Source: an uncultured Celeribacter sp. (GTDB taxonomy: Bacteria; Pseudomonadota; Alphaproteobacteria; Rhodobacterales; Rhodobacteraceae). From it: a stretch of DNA of 40,188 nucleotides. The notes below the pieces were generated by a model, which saw only the letters and a list, made by a program, of their open reading frames with translations, was not told where the DNA came from and made no database searches. Below are positions 16,289 through 25,817 of this stretch, one piece after another (position 1 is the stretch's first letter; each line of letters opens with the position of its first letter). The translations under genes were made by a program, and so were the position numbers. The stretch spans positions 1-40,188 of the forward strand of contig CALLMA010000042.1 of assembly GCA_938008015.1 (NCBI GenBank), given 5' to 3'.

Positions 16289-18556
16289 ATGGCGAAGCAA
16301 AAACAAACGCGCGAGGAAGCACTCGCCTTTCATAAAAATCCGAACCCAGGTAAGTTTGACATTAAGCCAAGCGTCCCAATGACGACGCAAAAAGACCTCT
16401 CTTTGGCATATTCTCCAGGTGTGGCTGTGCCATGCGAAGAAATTGCTGCTAATCCTGAGACGGCATATGATTACACCAATAAAGGCAATCTTGTTGCGGT
16501 GATCTCAAACGGGACGGCCGTTCTAGGACTTGGTAATCTTGGCGCTTTGGCATCAAAGCCTGTGATGGAAGGTAAATCAGTTCTCTTTAAGCGCTTTGCG
16601 GATGTGAACTCGATCGATTTGGAGCTTGATACGCAAGATCCTGAGCAATTCATTAATGCCGTTCGCTTGATGGGGCCAAGCTTTGGTGGGATTAACCTTG
16701 AAGATATCAAAGCGCCTGAGTGCTTTATTATCGAACAGCGCCTCAAAGAAGAAATGGATATTCCAGTATTTCATGATGATCAGCATGGTACGGCGGTTAT
16801 CTGTGCGGCTGGTTTGATCAATGCATTGCAAATTTCTGGCAAGAAAATTGAAGAGTGTAAGATCGTTCTCAATGGTGCGGGTGCAGCTGGGATTGCATGT
16901 CTTGAGCTTGTGAAGGCGATGGGCGCGAAACATGATAATTGCATCATGTGCGACACAAAAGGCGTGATCTATCAAGGACGTACCGAAGGTATGAACCAAT
17001 GGAAATCGGCGCATGCTGCGAAAACACAGGCGCGCACATTGGCAGAAGCTATGGATGGGGCGGATGTTTTCTTGGGTGTTTCAGCCAAAGGCGCTGTAAC
17101 GCAAGACATGGTTAAAAGCATGGCGCAAAATGCGGTCATTTTTGCGATGGCGAACCCTGATCCAGAAATTACGCCAGAAGATGCGCACGCGGTACGCGAT
17201 GATGTGATCGTTGCAACTGGGCGCTCTGATTATCCTAACCAAGTGAATAACGTGCTTGGTTTCCCATATCTGTTCCGCGGCGCTTTAGATATCCATGCGC
17301 GTGCGATTAATGATGAGATGAAAATCGCCTGTGCGCATGCGCTGGCTGATTTGGCGCGCGAGCAGGTGCCTGATGAAGTGGCGCTTGCTTATGGTCGCAA
17401 GCTTTCTTTTGGTCGCGATTATATTATTCCAACACCTTTTGATCCGCGTTTGATCTACCGCATTCCACCAGCTGTTGCAAAAGCTGGCATGCAAACAGGC
17501 GTCGCGCGTCGTCCTATCGAAGATATGGAGGGCTATGAAAATAGCCTGAAAGCGCGCATGGACCCAACAGCGCAAATTCTGCAAGGGCTTTATGAGCGCG
17601 CGCGTCAAGCTCAGGCTACTATCGTCTTTGCTGAAGGAGATGATCCACGCGTGCTACGAGCTGCCGTTGAATATCAGCGCGGCGGATTTGGTAACGCACT
17701 TGTTGTTGGACGTGAAGATGATGTGGCAGCCCTTCTTAAAGCAGAAGGTTTGGCAGATGCTGTGGAAGAGATTACAGTTGTTAATGCGGCAAAAACAACG
17801 CATTTGGCGACATATAAAGACTTCCTTTACAATCGCCTTAACCGCAATGGGCATGATCAAAAAGACATCCACCGCCTTGCAGCTCAAGACCGCCATGCCT
17901 TCGCCGCGTTAATGTTGGCGCATGAACATGCGGATGGCCTTGTGACGGGTGCGACACGTAAATCAGCTCATGTGCGCGATCGGATCAATTCTGTCTTTGA
18001 TGCGCGTGCAAAAGATGGCGCGGTAGGCATTACTGCACTCTTACACAATGGGCGCATCATATTCATCGGTGATACTTTGGTTCATGAATGGCCAAATGAG
18101 AATGATCTTGCGGATATCGCTGAAGCAGCCGCTTCTGTGGCGCGCGACATGGGCATTGAGCCGCGTGTTGCATTTACGTCATTCTCAACATTCGGTTATC
18201 CAATTTCCGAGCGCGCTGAGAAGATGAGGGATGCGGCTGCTGTGCTGGACGAGCGCGGCGTTGACTTCGAATATGAAGGCGAAATGGCTGTTGATGTTGC
18301 TTTGAACCCAGAAGGTATGGCCGCATATCCATTCTGTCGCTTGTCCGCGCCTGCGAATGTGCTTGTTGTTCCTGCGCGCCACTCGGCTTCAATTTCCGTG
18401 AAGCTTATGCAGGAAATGGCAGGGGCTACGATAATTGGCCCTATTTTGACAGGTATCGATAAGCCCGTTCAAATCTGTTCAACGGTTTCGACTGTAAATG
18501 ATATTTTGAACATGGCTGTGATGGCTGCCTGTAAGGTTGGCCAAAGCAAAAAGTAA
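16289..18556 (+). CDS. maeB: NADP-dependent malic enzyme with phosphotransacetylase-like C-terminal domain
   Basis: A hybrid MaeB enzyme that decarboxylates malate to pyruvate and generates NADPH. Residues 1-430 are the malic enzyme part: SLAYSPGVAVPCEEIA with the catalytic tyrosine, DDQHGTAVICAAGL with metal ligands, and NGAGAAGIACLEL as the dinucleotide site. Residues from about 430 to 755 are a phosphate acetyltransferase-like domain (VFAEGDDPRVLRAA, ADGLVTGATRKSAHVRDRI), which in this family is regulatory rather than catalytic. The length of 755 fits. It ends in a clear terminator. Confidence 0.96.
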   Translation: MAKQKQTREEALAFHKNPNPGKFDIKPSVPMTTQKDLSLAYSPGVAVPCEEIAANPETAYDYTNKGNLVAVISNGTAVLGLGNLGALASKPVMEGKSVLFKRFADVNSIDLELDTQDPEQFINAVRLMGPSFGGINLEDIKAPECFIIEQRLKEEMDIPVFHDDQHGTAVICAAGLINALQISGKKIEECKIVLNGAGAAGIACLELVKAMGAKHDNCIMCDTKGVIYQGRTEGMNQWKSAHAAKTQARTLAEAMDGADVFLGVSAKGAVTQDMVKSMAQNAVIFAMANPDPEITPEDAHAVRDDVIVATGRSDYPNQVNNVLGFPYLFRGALDIHARAINDEMKIACAHALADLAREQVPDEVALAYGRKLSFGRDYIIPTPFDPRLIYRIPPAVAKAGMQTGVARRPIEDMEGYENSLKARMDPTAQILQGLYERARQAQATIVFAEGDDPRVLRAAVEYQRGGFGNALVVGREDDVAALLKAEGLADAVEEITVVNAAKTTHLATYKDFLYNRLNRNGHDQKDIHRLAAQDRHAFAALMLAHEHADGLVTGATRKSAHVRDRINSVFDARAKDGAVGITALLHNGRIIFIGDTLVHEWPNENDLADIAEAAASVARDMGIEPRVAFTSFSTFGYPISERAEKMRDAAAVLDERGVDFEYEGEMAVDVALNPEGMAAYPFCRLSAPANVLVVPARHSASISVKLMQEMAGATIIGPILTGIDKPVQICSTVSTVNDILNMAVMAACKVGQSKK

Positions 18557-18584
18557 TTCAGCTCTGGATGAATAGTGAAAATGG

Positions 18585-18619
18585 AAGCAGAGGTAACAAG
18601 CGAGTTATCTCTGCTTTTT
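18585..18619 (+). terminator. maeB terminator
   Basis: AAGCAGAGGTAAC pairs with GTTATCTCTGCTT (one G-U pair) around a 6-base loop and is followed by a T-rich tail. It lies 29 bp past the maeB stop. Confidence 0.9.
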
Positions 18620-18685
18620 ATTTTATAAAAGCGGCCTATAATCGGCTTACAGTGAGAATTTTTTGCACAGTAGAGAGGCATTGTT

Positions 18686-19060
18686 ATGATCTTTAGATAT
18701 TTGATGTTGCTGGTTGCATCTTTGTTTCTGACCGCGCCTACCGCTTCTTATGCACAAGAGCAGCTAAATGCAGCTCAAATTGAAACCTTGCTCAGCGGGA
18801 ACTCTATCTATGGTACGTGGTATGGCGATCCCTATGTGCAATATTTTGATCCAACAGGGCCAACGCTTTATAAGCCTGAGAATGGGCATTCTGATGGCGG
18901 CAGTTGGCGTGTGAACCATGAGACGAATGAATACGAAAGCTGGTGGAGAATGTCGGGCTGGTCGTCTTATAAGGTTGCGAAAACCGAGGATGGATATGCG
19001 TGGATGCATCATTCTACCTTGCAGCCCTTTACTGTGACAGAAGGCGATAAAACGCGCTAA
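18686..19060 (+). CDS. Secreted DUF995-like protein
   Basis: A 124-residue exported protein. The first 24 residues form a signal peptide ending in ASYAQ. The mature part has the pattern LLSGNSIYGTWYGDPYVQYFDPTGPTLY...GGSWRV...WWRMSGWSSYKV...GYAW, which resembles DUF995-type small secreted proteins that bind or sense something in the periplasm. No function is known. GAGAGG precedes the ATG. Its stop lies within a few bases of the stop of the convergent phosphatase gene, with no terminator between them. Confidence 0.65.
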   Translation: MIFRYLMLLVASLFLTAPTASYAQEQLNAAQIETLLSGNSIYGTWYGDPYVQYFDPTGPTLYKPENGHSDGGSWRVNHETNEYESWWRMSGWSSYKVAKTEDGYAWMHHSTLQPFTVTEGDKTR

Positions 19061-20337
19061 GGCCCTTCTTGGAGGCCAGTATACTCGAGCAATATGCCTG
19101 ATATATCGTCGTTGAACTCATTTTTTCCTGTAAAATTATTGAGCTCGATTAATAGCTTCTCATAAAAAATATGGCTCTTATGTGTGGATAATTTATTGCA
19201 AATTGCAATGAGACCGTCGTCCTCAAGTAAGTTTTCTTGCGCATCATGGCATTCGCTGACGCCATCAGATAAAATTATCAAGCGATCGCTGGGTTCTAAG
19301 GTGATTGTGATGTTCTCAAATTCGGCGTTTTCAATCAATCCAATTGGCATACCGCCCTCTCCAAAAGTCCGCGCAGTTCCATTTGCGGATTGGATGATCG
19401 GGTGAGGGTGCCCACATTGCGTCATAATAAATCGCCCAGTTTTCCGATTCAGGAAGCCTAAGATCATCGTAAAATACAGCTCTGTATTGAGCTCTTCGAA
19501 CATCAACTTATTGAGTGCTTTAGCAATCTTAGAGGGGGTTTGAGGCTGAATTTCTCCATTTTTTTCTATAATCGCAATATTATCATCCGGTGTCGAACCG
19601 CTGAAATATCCAGCAAGGCGAGCTGTCATAATCGCGGATGTAACGCCATGCCCAGAAACATCTATTGAAAAGACACCGAATTCATCATCATTGACAGGAA
19701 AGTACCCGACCAAATCTCCGCCAACATGCCCACTTTGATGTAAAAGGAGAGAAATTTGGGCTTCTGGAAATTCTTTATACCGGTCTTTCACGAGCGACTG
19801 CTGGAGTTTTCGAGCTTCTATGAGGTCGCGATCTAACGCGTCATAAAGGGCGGACATTTCTTTCAATGTAGAATTTAAAAGCCGATTTTTCTCCGTTAAA
19901 ACACGCTCCATTTTCAAGGTGCGCTCGCCAGCACGCACGCGCGCAATAAGTTCGTCGCCAGCGAAAGGCTTTGTTAGAAAATCGTCAGCCCCATTATCAA
20001 GACCTTCTGCAATATCGGCTTTTTCGGATTTAGAGCTCAATAGAATGAAATAGCAGTATTTATCTTTCGATTGCTGTCGAACGTGTTGGCAAAGCTCAAT
20101 GCCGCTCATATTGGGCATGATCCAGTCAGATATAATGAGATCTGGATTCAATTTTATGTATTTTTCAAAAGCTTCGTCGCCAGATCTAGATGTATAAACG
20201 GTATACCCGCTGCGCTCCAAGTAGGCGGCGAGTATGCGAAGCTGAGCGCGTGAATCATCCACTACGAGAATCGTTTCAATCGCCCGTGCCTCCCCTAAAA
20301 CTGGCGAAAGGCTTTTATTTTCTTGCCCTGCAACCAC
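19057..20337 (-). CDS. Response regulator fused to SpoIIE/PP2C-type serine phosphatase
   Basis: A 426-residue cytoplasmic signalling protein. The receiver domain spans residues 22-140: acidic pair Asp27/28, phospho-acceptor Asp71 in ISDWIMPN, and the lysine in LTKPF. A coiled-coil linker runs to about 190. The C-terminal SpoIIE-type phosphatase has GGDLVGYF, SIDVSGHGVTSAIMTARLAG, MTQCGHPHP and LSDGVSECHD, so its metal aspartates are present. Such RsbU-like proteins dephosphorylate anti-sigma-factor antagonists in partner switching. The apparent start is GTG with AAAGGAT upstream. It is divergent from an Hpt gene that could phosphorylate it. No kinase, anti-sigma factor or antagonist is nearby. 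Confidence 0.9.
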   Translation of the reverse strand: MVAGQENKSLSPVLGEARAIETILVVDDSRAQLRILAAYLERSGYTVYTSRSGDEAFEKYIKLNPDLIISDWIMPNMSGIELCQHVRQQSKDKYCYFILLSSKSEKADIAEGLDNGADDFLTKPFAGDELIARVRAGERTLKMERVLTEKNRLLNSTLKEMSALYDALDRDLIEARKLQQSLVKDRYKEFPEAQISLLLHQSGHVGGDLVGYFPVNDDEFGVFSIDVSGHGVTSAIMTARLAGYFSGSTPDDNIAIIEKNGEIQPQTPSKIAKALNKLMFEELNTELYFTMILGFLNRKTGRFIMTQCGHPHPIIQSANGTARTFGEGGMPIGLIENAEFENITITLEPSDRLIILSDGVSECHDAQENLLEDDGLIAICNKLSTHKSHIFYEKLLIELNNFTGKNEFNDDISGILLEYTGLQEGP

Positions 20338-20495
20338 GCTATACCATCCTTTGCTGCAATGAAGTCTGAAATCATACAGTAAACTCTATAAACGAGTTGA
20401 TTTAATAGGAGCTTAAACCACGATCTTGTCTAAAATTTTTGACAGTTACACTTTAGCAATAAATGCAAGGTAGGGTTTGCTAGAAGGAGCCTGCC

Positions 20496-20792
20496 ATGAT
20501 CGATTGGAACTATGTAACGAGAATGCGTGACGAAATCGGCGAGGAAAGTTTCGCGGAAATCGTTGCGCTTTGTGTTGCCGAGGCCGGGCGCTCAATAGAA
20601 CGACTGCAAGCTGGTACAACACAAGGAACGATAGCTGACGAACTTCATAACCTACGGGGAAGTGTTTTGAATGCAGGCTTTATCGAACTTGCGGCACTGT
20701 GCAAAAAATATGAAGATAACGCACATTTCTGCGATGATTTTTCGGATTTGGTTGAGTGTTTTGCACGTAGCAGGTCTCTTTTTAAAGTTTAA
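20496..20792 (+). CDS. Histidine phosphotransfer (Hpt) domain protein
   Basis: A stand-alone 98-residue helical Hpt domain. The phosphorylatable histidine should be His51 in ELHNLRGSVLNAGF, matching the family H-x-L-K/R-G-S/A pattern. IGEESFAEIVALCVAE forms the expected preceding helix. It would shuttle phosphate to a receiver, most obviously the one encoded divergently 158 bp away. AGAAGGAGCC is a strong ribosome site, and TTGACA at 20439-20444 is a possible -35 element. Confidence 0.82.
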   Translation: MIDWNYVTRMRDEIGEESFAEIVALCVAEAGRSIERLQAGTTQGTIADELHNLRGSVLNAGFIELAALCKKYEDNAHFCDDFSDLVECFARSRSLFKV

Positions 20793-20833
20793 GATCGCAG
20801 GGTGATAACTCACGTTTCATCCTAATATAGTCC

Positions 20834-21517
20834 TTATCGCCCTGAAAAATTCAACAAAGCGGCACGGCTGATCGTGCCGCCGAATCTCTGTGGCGCTTTT
20901 TTAATGCCTTCTCGAGATCGCGGTAGCAAACAAAAGGCTTTTAATGGCGCTCGAAGCATGATGCCAAAATCCTTTACCCTTTGGTAAATTGGCATACAGA
21001 AGTTCATAACTATTTTGGCAAAAAAACAGAGTCCCATAAAATAGCCAGATGCAGGGCAACTTGCTGCTGATATGTCGTAGCGCTCCCACTGGCTATCAGA
21101 AGATGAAGTTAGCGCGTTAAATGTAGTATTCTTAGGTATGATGCTGTTGTCGGCGTCAGTGTCATAAAGATATTTGCGCCATTGTGGCCTAGGTGACTGG
21201 GCACAAGGCCCGTAAAATTCATGATTATTGCAAGATCGCTTCAGTTGATCGCCTCGTTTGCATCGTCTTGCAGGTGATCGTTTGAGGTTCTCCTCCTAAA
21301 GCTTGTCATTACCACTTCCTGCTTCAACCGTGCTACATATTATGGCGTTGATCGGATCATCTTTTTTATCTGAAACGGCAACTCCATTATACCCATTCAA
21401 GTTTTTATGGCCAAAATAATTTTCCGTGCTGATAAGTTGATGGCTTGAGAGCTGACCTAATCCTTCAGTTGCGCAGGGAATGAAGCTGACAATTCGTGAT
21501 CTACGGATTGCCAGCAT
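20834..21517 (-). pseudogene. Unknown gene, 228-codon frame interrupted by one in-frame TAG
   Basis: The minus-strand frame from the ATG at 21517 to the TAA at 20834 stays open except for a single TAG at 21296-21298. I checked the triplets between 21038 and 21296 by hand and saw no other stop. In this A+T-rich DNA a non-coding frame of this length should contain many stops. The upstream part includes HKNLNGYNGVAVSDKKDD and the downstream part includes QSPRPQWRKYLYDTDADN and SQWERYDISAASCPASG, but I recognise no family. It begins 23 bp after the CoA-transferase gene on the same strand, so it may be the last gene of that operon. Pseudogene, base-call error and stop readthrough are all possible. 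Confidence 0.4.
20856..20882 (-). terminator. Possible terminator overlapping the end of the TAG-interrupted gene
   Basis: GCGGCACG pairs with CGTGCCGC around a 6-base loop. Read on the minus strand it is followed by TTTGTTGAATTTTT, a U-rich stretch. It lies within the last codons of the interrupted minus-strand frame. Confidence 0.45.
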
Positions 21518-21540
21518 TCATACTAAGCCTCGCCAGTAAG

Positions 21541-24057
21541 TTAGCTCGGCAAATATTCTTCGCTCCATTGTTGTGCAGCAATATTTTCGTGCATAAAGTT
21601 ATTAATTTTAGCGTCATCATAGCCAATTGAGGATAGTATTTTTCGCGTTGAATGACCGAATTTTTCTGTCGGTTGTATTGCTTTAACTTTAGAAATCTGC
21701 GGCCTTATTGAGCATGGGTCCATCGTGGTGACATCCAATCCACTTGGATGGTTGTTATAGATCGAAAAGCTGAAGCTGCCTTCAAAATTTACCGTTCCAT
21801 CTGCAGTTCGCGAATTCTCTTGTCTTAGTTTTGCAATGGCATTTGTCTGTGCTATCGCAATGCCTTGGCCTTGCAATCCGCTCTCCCAATATTCAGAAGA
21901 CTGCGATTTAAAGATATCTGTGAAATAGGGTTTCATGTCTTTTTGAAGTTTAATCTCAGCAAAATCTTTTATGCCTGTGAACAAATCTAATTCTTCCGGT
22001 GAGGCATCGAGATAGACCCATCCATCTGACGTCTCATAAAAATGCGACCAATCATCATGCCCCAAAACTTCGCGCCCGCTTGGCTCGTTAAATGGCTTTC
22101 TATTCTCATAATCAAAAGAATAAGGCAGTTGCAGCAAGTTTGCGACAGCGGATAAAGATGTTCTTGAGCGGCTTGTTTGGCCTGTCCGTGCTCTGTGCAA
22201 GAGAGATAAAGACATTGCCAAACCGCCAGCAAAGCCGCAATTCACATCCAGCGTACCAAGATGAGCGTGCTCTTCAGGAGTCTCAGCGCCCCCAAAACGG
22301 CTCATAATGCCGCTATTGGCCTGAATAATATCATCATAGCCAATATAGTCAGTCTTAGGCCCTTTAAATGGACCACCAAAACAATCCAAACGGCAGAAAA
22401 GAATATCAGGATTAATATCCAACAATGTTTTCTCATCCAGTCCCAAAGGCACAACTTGGCGATCTGGCGCATTAATCACAACCATATCCGCGCTTTTAAC
22501 CAGCGTATGGAACGCTTCGCGCCCGTCATCACTGAGCATATCAATCAAAAGGCTTTGCTTGCCTGCGCCGCAAATGAACGTGTAGCACAGCCCCGTGCTT
22601 GGTTCATATTTTGGTTTCACCGGATCAATTTTTATGACGTCCGCTCCAAATCGAGCCAATGTTGCTGTTGAGTGCGGGCCTGCGATGACATTTGTTAGAT
22701 CTAAGATACGCACCCCTTCGAGCCAGCCTGCTTGAGGGTCACTCTTGCTTGCATGTGAAGGCGAACCTTGAGAGCGCGAAGCCTTGTCAGCTAGGGCTTG
22801 AAGGGCTTGATCTAAATCTACTGTTTCTGCAGGCTGAAAGCGCGTGGCCTGCGTGCCGTGCTCTTCAAACCAAACGACCGGGCCAGGCTGCTTCATCACT
22901 CCAAATTCAGTGTCTTTCACCTCGACGATAAGGCCAGCTTCTAGCGAATGCGGATCTTGTACCCATTCTTCAGTTGAGCGATGCGGCGCACCCGGCACCA
23001 TCCCCTCCCCAAAGATTTTGCCCCATTCACCTGATGTTTTGGTTGCAAAAGCACCTTTCATTTTCTGAGAGATAATGCGCGCCCATTTTTCTGATAAAGG
23101 ATATACACCCAGCGCCGTCTCTGTATTCCAGCTCGACTGCGGCGTGTAAAGATTGTCAATTTCTGGCAAACCTTCCGCGACCAGCTCGTCATAGAGGCCA
23201 AGCGCTTGCAAGCAGCGACGCGCATGAGTGGGATGAGAGGGGGTGACACAATAGAAATAACGCCCATCCAAGCATTTATACGTCCGATAAAACGGGTCCA
23301 AATATTCTTGTAAGACATCATAGGACATATCGAATGTTTCGCCGACGTTTCGCCGACGCTCAATTTCGAGTTCTCTCGGCGTTCGATAACGTGCCGGCAT
23401 GTCCGAAACTTTGATAGAGCTATAGCTCAAGCCTTCCATTAAAGCCGCCGCCACAGGAACCTCGATCACATCACCAAGGCCAGTCTTTTCCTTCGCAAAC
23501 AACGCGAGGACCGCAGAGGTCGCAGCCAATGTCGCAGCGTAAGCTGAGCCTAAGGGCAAGGGCGAAAAGCTGGGATTGACGCCCATGAGAACACGGTTAA
23601 AGCCCATATCCGTAAAAGCGCCACATGTGGCGGCGATAATGCACTCGCTTGTGACCCAATTTGCACGCTTGAGATCGTTTTGCGAAAACCCGGGGACTGT
23701 GATCACAATCAGCTCAGGATTTTCTGCTTTGAGCGCGGCAACATCAAGCCCCAAGCGGCCCAGCTGATCTTGCGTCTCAGCAGCGATCACCACATCCACG
23801 CTTTTCGCCAGACGTTTCAAATCCTTCGCGCCACTTTCCGTGAATGGATCTACTTCTACAACTTTCTTATTTCGGTTCAGCACAGCTCGCATTGCAGGTG
23901 TGATATGTCGATCACGTCGCGTATTTTGCAGCTGGGCACGAATAACACTTGCGCCCATATCCCCCATAATCATCGCAGCCGCCATGCTCGCCACGCGCTC
24001 ACCCAAATCTAACACCGTAATGCCTTCTAAGGGCATCTTATTGTTTACTTTATTCAT
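21541..24057 (-). CDS. Double-domain CaiB/BaiF (family III) CoA-transferase
   Basis: An 838-residue protein made of two fused family III CoA-transferase domains. Domain 1 begins EGITVLDLGERVASMAAAMI near residue 10. Domain 2 begins EGVRILDLTNVIAGPHSTATL near residue 450. The catalytic aspartate of this family lies in a D-x-x-x-G segment. Domain 2 has it (LDVNCGFAGG), while the matching site of domain 1 reads PLPLGSAYA and lacks it, so only the second half looks catalytic. It would move CoA between organic acids, substrate unknown. The start at 24057 is preferred because GGGAGAG lies 8 bases upstream. A LysR gene is upstream on the same strand. Confidence 0.87.
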   Translation of the reverse strand: MNKVNNKMPLEGITVLDLGERVASMAAAMIMGDMGASVIRAQLQNTRRDRHITPAMRAVLNRNKKVVEVDPFTESGAKDLKRLAKSVDVVIAAETQDQLGRLGLDVAALKAENPELIVITVPGFSQNDLKRANWVTSECIIAATCGAFTDMGFNRVLMGVNPSFSPLPLGSAYAATLAATSAVLALFAKEKTGLGDVIEVPVAAALMEGLSYSSIKVSDMPARYRTPRELEIERRRNVGETFDMSYDVLQEYLDPFYRTYKCLDGRYFYCVTPSHPTHARRCLQALGLYDELVAEGLPEIDNLYTPQSSWNTETALGVYPLSEKWARIISQKMKGAFATKTSGEWGKIFGEGMVPGAPHRSTEEWVQDPHSLEAGLIVEVKDTEFGVMKQPGPVVWFEEHGTQATRFQPAETVDLDQALQALADKASRSQGSPSHASKSDPQAGWLEGVRILDLTNVIAGPHSTATLARFGADVIKIDPVKPKYEPSTGLCYTFICGAGKQSLLIDMLSDDGREAFHTLVKSADMVVINAPDRQVVPLGLDEKTLLDINPDILFCRLDCFGGPFKGPKTDYIGYDDIIQANSGIMSRFGGAETPEEHAHLGTLDVNCGFAGGLAMSLSLLHRARTGQTSRSRTSLSAVANLLQLPYSFDYENRKPFNEPSGREVLGHDDWSHFYETSDGWVYLDASPEELDLFTGIKDFAEIKLQKDMKPYFTDIFKSQSSEYWESGLQGQGIAIAQTNAIAKLRQENSRTADGTVNFEGSFSFSIYNNHPSGLDVTTMDPCSIRPQISKVKAIQPTEKFGHSTRKILSSIGYDDAKINNFMHENIAAQQWSEEYLPS

Positions 24058-24244
24058 TTCTATGTCTCTCCCAATATCCAGATAGACCAAACGATCTAGC
24101 CATTCATTTGAAAGTCACGGTATGAAGCGAATGCTGATTTGGGAAGAAATATTAAATGAGAGAGAGACCTCATTTTTTTTATGAGGTAAATACTGTGATT
24201 TTAGCGCTCAAAAAGGCTGTGTTCGATCATGACATAGGCCTGAT

Positions 24245-25138
24245 CTAGCGCTTTTTGTCGACCCTTGATAAGAGCCAATTTTGAAAAGCAGTCAGCAACG
24301 CACTCGGTTTTTTATGTTGCGGCTTTGCAAAATAGAAGGCGTCATTTGCTTGAGTGAAATCCGGAAATGGCGCAACCAACGTCCCAGATTCCAATCGGCT
24401 TTGAACAAGAGAACTTCGCGCCAAGACAACACCATGCCCCATCTCTGCGAGACGAAAGGAAGAAATTAGAGTATCGGTTTGAATCCCTTTTGAATAATCA
24501 ATATTTTCAATCCCAATTTGATTGAGCCAATATCCCCAGCCTTCTTCATAGCCTATAACATGAAGCAAGGGCACATTAGATAAAAATTCTCTCAAAGAGC
24601 TTTTCTTGGCTTTAGCCGCTATCTCAGGGCTACAAACAGCAAAAATTTTATCCCAAGTCAAGCGTTTGCATTTATACCCCGGCCATTTGCCATTTCCAAC
24701 TAAGATTGCACAATCAGCCGATTGCTTTATTTGATTGTCGTAAAGATTGCTGACGAATTGTAGGGATAAATTGGGGTGTTTATCTGTAAACTCGCCGACA
24801 CGACCTGCCAAACATTCTGTCAAATAGACGATACTCGCATTCACAATGATGCGATTTTTCGCTGGTGTTGCAAAGAGTTCATCTGTTGTTTTAGCCAATC
24901 TCATAATGGCCTCTTGAACGCTCGGCAGATAGGCGAGGCCTTGCTCGGTAATCTCCAGACCTTGCGGCTTCCGATTAAAAAGCGCGGTCCCTAAATACGT
25001 TTCAAGCTTACAAACCTGTTGGCTCACCGCCGCTTGGGTGATGTTTAATTCACCGGCAGCTTGCGTGAAATTCATATGCCGCGCGGACGCCTCGAATGTA
25101 CGCAACCAATTCAAGGGTGGTAATCGCTTTGCATCCAT
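24245..25138 (-). CDS. LysR-family transcriptional regulator (GcvA-like)
   Basis: A 297-residue LTTR. The N-terminal winged helix is clear: LPPLNWLRTFEASARHMNFTQAAGELNITQAAVSQQVCKLE, then LFNRKPQGLEITEQG. The C-terminal effector domain (RIIVNASIVYLTECLAGRVGEF onward) is of the GcvA-like type. ATG at 25138 with GGCGG upstream is the likely start. It lies 187 bp upstream of the CoA-transferase gene on the same strand. The gap between them contains an ACCTCAT/ATGAGGT inverted repeat around 24168-24187. It probably regulates the CoA-transferase, which is inference from position. Confidence 0.9.
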   Translation of the reverse strand: MDAKRLPPLNWLRTFEASARHMNFTQAAGELNITQAAVSQQVCKLETYLGTALFNRKPQGLEITEQGLAYLPSVQEAIMRLAKTTDELFATPAKNRIIVNASIVYLTECLAGRVGEFTDKHPNLSLQFVSNLYDNQIKQSADCAILVGNGKWPGYKCKRLTWDKIFAVCSPEIAAKAKKSSLREFLSNVPLLHVIGYEEGWGYWLNQIGIENIDYSKGIQTDTLISSFRLAEMGHGVVLARSSLVQSRLESGTLVAPFPDFTQANDAFYFAKPQHKKPSALLTAFQNWLLSRVDKKR

Positions 25139-25144
25139 AATCAA

Positions 25145-25817
25145 TCCGCCTTTTGCGCTTTAATTGCATAGTTATAAAATACTTTTGATCTGCGATATAT
25201 GTAATTGAAAGCAGAGATCAATTCAAATGATTGCAGATGATGTGATAATGTAGTGTTGATTACTATCTTGCAGCATCTCTACGAGATTTCGCAAGCCAAT
25301 GCCTCACAAACAATGCCAACATACTGCTCATGGAATAAGCTCACCTCGGGTCAAGACGCCATTTAAAATTTACGCTCATTGAAAGAAGCCTTGACTGTAA
25401 TCTAGCAACCGACAGATCAAAATTATTTGCAATAGGGCAAGATGCCTTAAACGGCGAGCGCCTCTTCATTTGCGAGCCAGATTGCTGCTCGCCAAGATTA
25501 GCCGAAATATAAAGGTTAAGGCTGTAGGGATAATTTTAACGTCGCTTTGTGCGCACAGTTGATAAAAATCATCCCGCGCGGGCAACTTAATGTCGTTTGC
25601 TAGCGATGTTTTCTTATCAAAAGTTGCAGTCTCTTATCCTCAAAAGGTAATTTAAGAAATTCTAAGTGCCTTAAGTGCTCCTGTCTGAGGTTGGGGTTTC
25701 AGATCAAAGGTGGAGGATTGTTGTAGAATACGAAAAAAATAAAATATACTCTTTATATAATGAAAAAAAATCTTTAGCAGACTGTATCAGCAGAAATTGA
25801 AAACAACGAATATTTAA
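25145..25817. other. 673-bp gene-free region before the glycan cassette
   Basis: No frame of useful length, RNA gene or known repeat is seen. GGCGAGC at 25453-25459 and GCTCGCC at 25487-25493 form a separated inverted repeat. The last 120 bp are very A+T-rich, with TATAAT-like stretches around 25750-25765 (CTCTTTATATAATG) that could supply the -10 element of the cassette promoter. Nothing here shows an insertion-sequence end or an attachment site. Confidence 0.5.

Noticed and set aside
24121-24190. ACCTCAT/ATGAGGT inverted repeat as a LysR terminator
   Set aside because: The loop itself is the T-run and no T-run follows the stem on the minus strand. An operator is possible but unsupported.
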